DNA of 64,000 nucleotides from Plasmodium malariae. Its lineage: Eukaryota > Apicomplexa > Aconoidasida > Haemosporida > Plasmodiidae. The stretch covers positions 888,501 through 952,500 of the forward strand of contig NC_041779.1 of the NCBI RefSeq assembly GCF_900090045.1, in the 5' to 3' direction. Made by a program: the position numbers and the translations under genes. The first letter of the stretch is position 1, and each line of letters begins with the position of its first letter. Shown here piece after piece: positions 60,728 to 64,000 of this stretch. Under the pieces are notes generated by a model. It did not search any database and had not been told where the DNA came from. It saw only the letters and a list, made by a program, of their open reading frames with translations.

Positions 60728-61659
60728 ATGGGAGCATATAAGTACATTCAGGAAATATGGAAAAAAAAGCAGTCCGATGCAATGCATTTTTTATTGCGTA
60801 TTAGGACCTGGGAGTACAGGTAAAATATTATAAGAGCAAAGGCAACAGCTGTATACATAAAATATGTTTGCTTGGGCTTGTGAAGTGTTTGCATGATTTA
60901 TCATTTGATGCGCGGGCGTATGATTGTATATAGCATATAGCAAACAGTTATACATGTATATGTACTTATATATATATATATATATACATATGGTGTGTAG
61001 TGCGAAATGGCAGGAAGGGCCTCTTCTTCCTTTTAACCACTTGCAAATGTCGTTTTGCAAGGAGAGAACAAATTATACATGCTTGAAAACACATGTGCAT
61101 ATTTTTGTACGCTTTTTTTGCACTCTTGTTAAGGCAACTACCAGTTGTGCACCGGGTGTCGAGACCGAGCAGACCCGACAAGGCAAGGAGATTAGGATAT
61201 AAAGCAATTCAAGGATTCGTAATATATCGTGTAAGAGTTAGAAGAGGAGATAGAAAGAAGAGAGTAAGGAAAGGTGTAGTCCATGGGAAACCAAAACATC
61301 AAGGTGTACATAAACAAAAATCAAAAAGAAATTTAAGAAGCGTTGCAGAGGGAAAAGTTGGGAAGAGTATATGTGGAAATTTACGTGTATTAAATAGTTA
61401 TTGGGTTGGTCAAGATGCTGTATATAAATATTTTGAAGTTATACTAGTAGACCCTATGCATAATGCTATAAGAAATAATGCAAAAATTAATTGGATTTGT
61501 AATCCTGTGCATAAGCATAGAGAATTAAGAGGTTTAACATCGGCAGGGAAAAAATATAGAGGACTACGTGTTAAGGGTCACCTATCATCAAAGAGTAGAC
61601 CATCTGTTAGAGCTAACTGGAAGAGAAGGCAATTAATAAAATTGAGGAAATGCCGATAA
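60728..61659 (+). CDS. RPL15: 60S ribosomal protein L15 (eL15)
   Basis: Two exons, 60728-60819 and 61134-61659. The intron begins AG|GTAAAA and ends CTTGTTAAG, phase 2; 205 aa, exactly the eukaryotic L15 length. Exon 1 encodes [20 protein letters not shown] then [11 protein letters not shown]. Exon 2 continues [40 protein letters not shown], the HGKPKHQGV block, [13 protein letters not shown] and ends KLRKCR. All invariant blocks of eL15 are present. It is a component of the large subunit in the cytosol, contacting 28S rRNA. Codon use is less AT-biased, as in other highly expressed genes. Confidence 0.98.
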
Positions 61660-61848
61660 ACAACTACTGGACAATGAATGCAGAGCGGGATGGGAAACTA
61701 ATTTCGTATTTTCCCGTTCCCGCCCAAGCGGGGTAGCTGCTGGGGGAAGAAGAGCAAATGAGTAAAGTGGCTTGTGTGCACGCATATGTACAGACATACG
61801 TATATATATACATATGTGCACACATACATACATACGTACATGCATTCA

Positions 61849-61919
<71 letters not shown>

Positions 61920-62066
61920 TTATATATTTATATATTTATGCGTACACGTGTGCGGATCTTTAGAACTGTGCTACATTTTACGTATAGCCAAAAAAAGACG
62001 AAAATTTCATGTTTAAACAGAAAAGTATTTCAAAACGGTATTATTGATGAAAATGCAAGAAAAAAA

Positions 62067-62099
<33 letters not shown>

Positions 62100-62361
62100 A
62101 GGTGACACCCAGAAGGGTAGTACTTAAGTGTATATGCGTGTGTGTGCAGATATTTATATGTACAATAAGTATGCATGCGCATGCACATATGCATTATCCC
62201 CCCTTTTGTTGCACCTTTTATTTGCTTAAAAGAAGGCACAGACTTTTTAATATACCGAAGAAATGAATTTTTTTTTTTAAATAGCGAAATAACCCCAGTG
62301 TAACGTGGCTGTGTTACGTATGTACGTGTGCACCTACACATACACATGTACAAACATATAC

Positions 62362-62392
<31 letters not shown>

Positions 62393-63205
62393 GATAGATA
62401 TAGATATAGATATATACTTTTTAGCGCACACGACGCACGTAACGTGTGTGGAAAAATGCCTTTCGTCCTTCGAAAAGGTAATATAAATGCAATTGTCTGG
62501 ATAAGTAAATACGAAAAAAAAAAAGTAACTTCTTTGAAAAAGGACCTTGCATGTTCAGAATAACTCTGTACTGTATACATATAAATGCAGTTTTGAATGA
62601 TTTGTACATAAATTTTTTTTAAATAAAATATTCTTCTCTTTACATATTGAAATTTTATTTGCGCGCGACTTGAAAGGGCTAAAGGGGGAACAAAATAAAT
62701 ATAGAAAAAAAATAAAAAAATAAAATAAAAAATAAAATATATAAATAATTGAATGAATTAACGAACATGTTACGAACAAATGAATGAACTGACGAATAGG
62801 TGCACAAATGAGTGGGGGCCTCAAAACTCTCACATTATTGAGCACGAACGCGCGCCCGTCCCGTTTTCATACTCGCAACTGCCAGTTCACTACATGCCAT
62901 GTTATCATAAAACAAATAGCACAAAAAAAAAAAAAAAAAAAAAAAAGCAATTTTCCCTTTCGCGTAAAAATGATAAAACTAGAAAAGTAAAGGGGGGGGA
63001 GGAATAAAAAAGATAAAGGATGATGAAAATAAAATTGCGCGTCTATTTTTCATTCAGTAGTAACTGTGCACCTGTGGACGTAAATAAGACGTAATGAATT
63101 TCGGAAGGGGCTAAAATGCACTCCTTTTTTACTTTATTTTTTTTCATTCTTTTATTTTTTATTTTTTTTTTTTTTTACCATTTTTTAACTAATTGTACCC
63201 TCTTC
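61660..63205. other. Intergenic between convergent RPL15 and the right-edge gene
   Basis: (TA)n of about 55 bp at 61856-61911, followed by TTTATATA units, poly(A) at 62060-62083 and (TA)n with TAGATA at 62370-62415. The patch 62808-62930 is markedly GC-rich (a frame reads MSGGLKTLTLLSTNARPSRF but ends in a poly-Lys run). It may be UTR or a small unproven gene. Confidence 0.5.
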
Positions 63206-64000
63206 TCACTCCCCACAGTAGTGCAGTAGGTACTGCAAAAGATGAGTGGAATTCCAAAAAATCGAGTTGTACTTTTTATTTCTTATACTAAAAAAGAAGA
63301 GCATTAATTTATCGATACTGCAGAAAACTTTTATTTGTTTATGTTCTATATCATTTATAAAATGGAACGACTTGTCAACATGCCACTGAAATCCTTTTTC
63401 AGAATAAGAAAAATTTAAATAGCATAGATCTTGAATGTTATCATAATTCTGCAGATCTTTGTAATTGGTACTAGTACAGGTGCTCATCTTTCTTCCTTTT
63501 CCCAAACAGTTGCTCTCCCCCATCCACTGGTCCTGTTTTTTTGCCTTTCCCCTCTTCATTCGAAGAACTATATTAATGTTTACATTATCTTTTCCGGCGG
63601 AAAAAATCCTAGGTGCACACAAAGGTTGTTCGTCTTTATGTTGTGCATCCTTCTCGTACTCACTTAGGTGCTGGTCCTTATATGTATAAACATCCGTTAT
63701 TAGGATTGTGTAGTCAAGCGGTCTGCAGTTCTTACTATTTCCAGCATTGCAATCACAACCACTATTGTCATTACTTCTACTATCGCTGTCATTACATAAA
63801 ATTTTATTAAGAAACTCCTCACAGTATAACGTAGTATACTCCATGCAACTTGGCACTGCAAATTCATATTTCAAGTAAAAGAGAAAAAACATCAACTCAT
63901 GATCCATCACATAGTTGTTTTTAAAATAATAATCTTTTTTTTCAAAATGCAGGACGGACTCCTGAACCACGAACGAGTCAGCACTGTACTCAGCAGCGTC
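63206..64000 (-). CDS. Unrecognised Plasmodium protein, 3' part only
   Basis: Open frame entering from the right edge (first residues DAAEYSADSFVVQES) and ending at the TAA at 63206. About 264 residues are visible. Features: an aromatic stretch YVMDHELMFFLFYLKYEF, a Cys-rich low-complexity run with CDCNAGNSKNC, a basic patch LRMKRGKAKKQ, and a C-terminus LLQYLLHYCGE. No known domain was recognised and no signal peptide can be judged because the start lies outside the window. The length and composition support a real gene; introns further 5' cannot be excluded. Confidence 0.6.
   Translation of the reverse strand, partial: DAAEYSADSFVVQESVLHFEKKDYYFKNNYVMDHELMFFLFYLKYEFAVPSCMEYTTLYCEEFLNKILCNDSDSRSNDNSGCDCNAGNSKNCRPLDYTILITDVYTYKDQHLSEYEKDAQHKDEQPLCAPRIFSAGKDNVNINIVLRMKRGKAKKQDQWMGESNCLGKGRKMSTCTSTNYKDLQNYDNIQDLCYLNFSYSEKGFQWHVDKSFHFINDIEHKQIKVFCSIDKLMLFFFSIRNKKYNSIFWNSTHLLQYLLHYCGE

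Noticed and set aside
63431..63810. Plus-strand frames over the right-edge gene.
   Set aside because: Shadows of the longer minus-strand frame, which runs on to the window edge and has more natural composition.
1..64000. CRISPR arrays, insertion sequences, bacterial operons, ribosome binding sites.
   Set aside because: The sequence is eukaryotic (spliced genes, RPL15, HSP70 with EEVD). The tandem repeats here are minisatellites without unique spacers, and no transposase-like frame was seen.

Overview
The window is nuclear DNA of a malaria parasite (Plasmodium). It is about 75-80% A+T by eye and full of poly(dA:dT), (TA)n and minisatellite tracts. Genes have short GT-AG introns, and proteins carry low-complexity Asn, Lys and Asp/Glu inserts. 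There is a cytosolic HSP70 with a GGMP-repeat tail ending EEVD. PEXEL-bearing PHIST/RAD-type exported protein genes lie in a chromosome-internal position. A PHIST/RAD cluster near HSP70 is, as I remember it, what P. vivax chromosome 5 looks like. The base composition is far too AT-rich for vivax or knowlesi, so an AT-rich relative such as P. malariae or P. ovale is my inference, not a proof.

Left part (1-19.2 kb), conserved housekeeping genes: SSF1/Peter Pan (-, two exons), CPSF2/CPSF-100 (+, five exons, one reading-frame break inside a 32-A run), a possible small membrane protein (+), HSP70 (-), and IMP4 (+). SSF1 and IMP4 are both Brix-domain ribosome biogenesis factors. Two G-box-like motifs lie about 0.8 kb upstream of HSP70.

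Middle part (about 22-46 kb), a lineage-specific island. Three tandemly duplicated units of about 5 kb each hold one PHIST/RAD-type gene: two intact (22.6 and 28.1 kb) and one with three in-frame stops (33.1 kb). Repeated remnants, including a Cys-rich exon-like segment, show that the array once reached about 41 kb. Between 36.8 and 42.2 kb lies a family of short, relatively GC-rich elements. Two have tRNA-like A/B boxes and poly-T terminators, and I read the family as a candidate Pol III noncoding RNA family reminiscent of RUF6 of P. falciparum. The island ends with a two-exon, minus-strand, Glu-rich PHIST-like exported protein (43.65-46.04 kb).

Right part (46-64 kb): a possible small membrane protein (47.2 kb), an unrecognised multi-exon gene (from 50.4 kb), a seven-exon RRM RNA-binding protein (53.0-55.8 kb), a possible three-exon micro-gene of 44 codons (58.7 kb), RPL15 (60.7-61.7 kb, two exons, exactly 205 aa), and the 3' part of an unrecognised gene that leaves the window (63.2-64.0 kb, -).

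From memory, HSP70 and RPL15 are on different chromosomes in P. falciparum (8 and 4). If that is right, the exported-protein island sits at or near a synteny breakpoint. Exon boundaries were worked out by hand from splice consensus, phase and homology.
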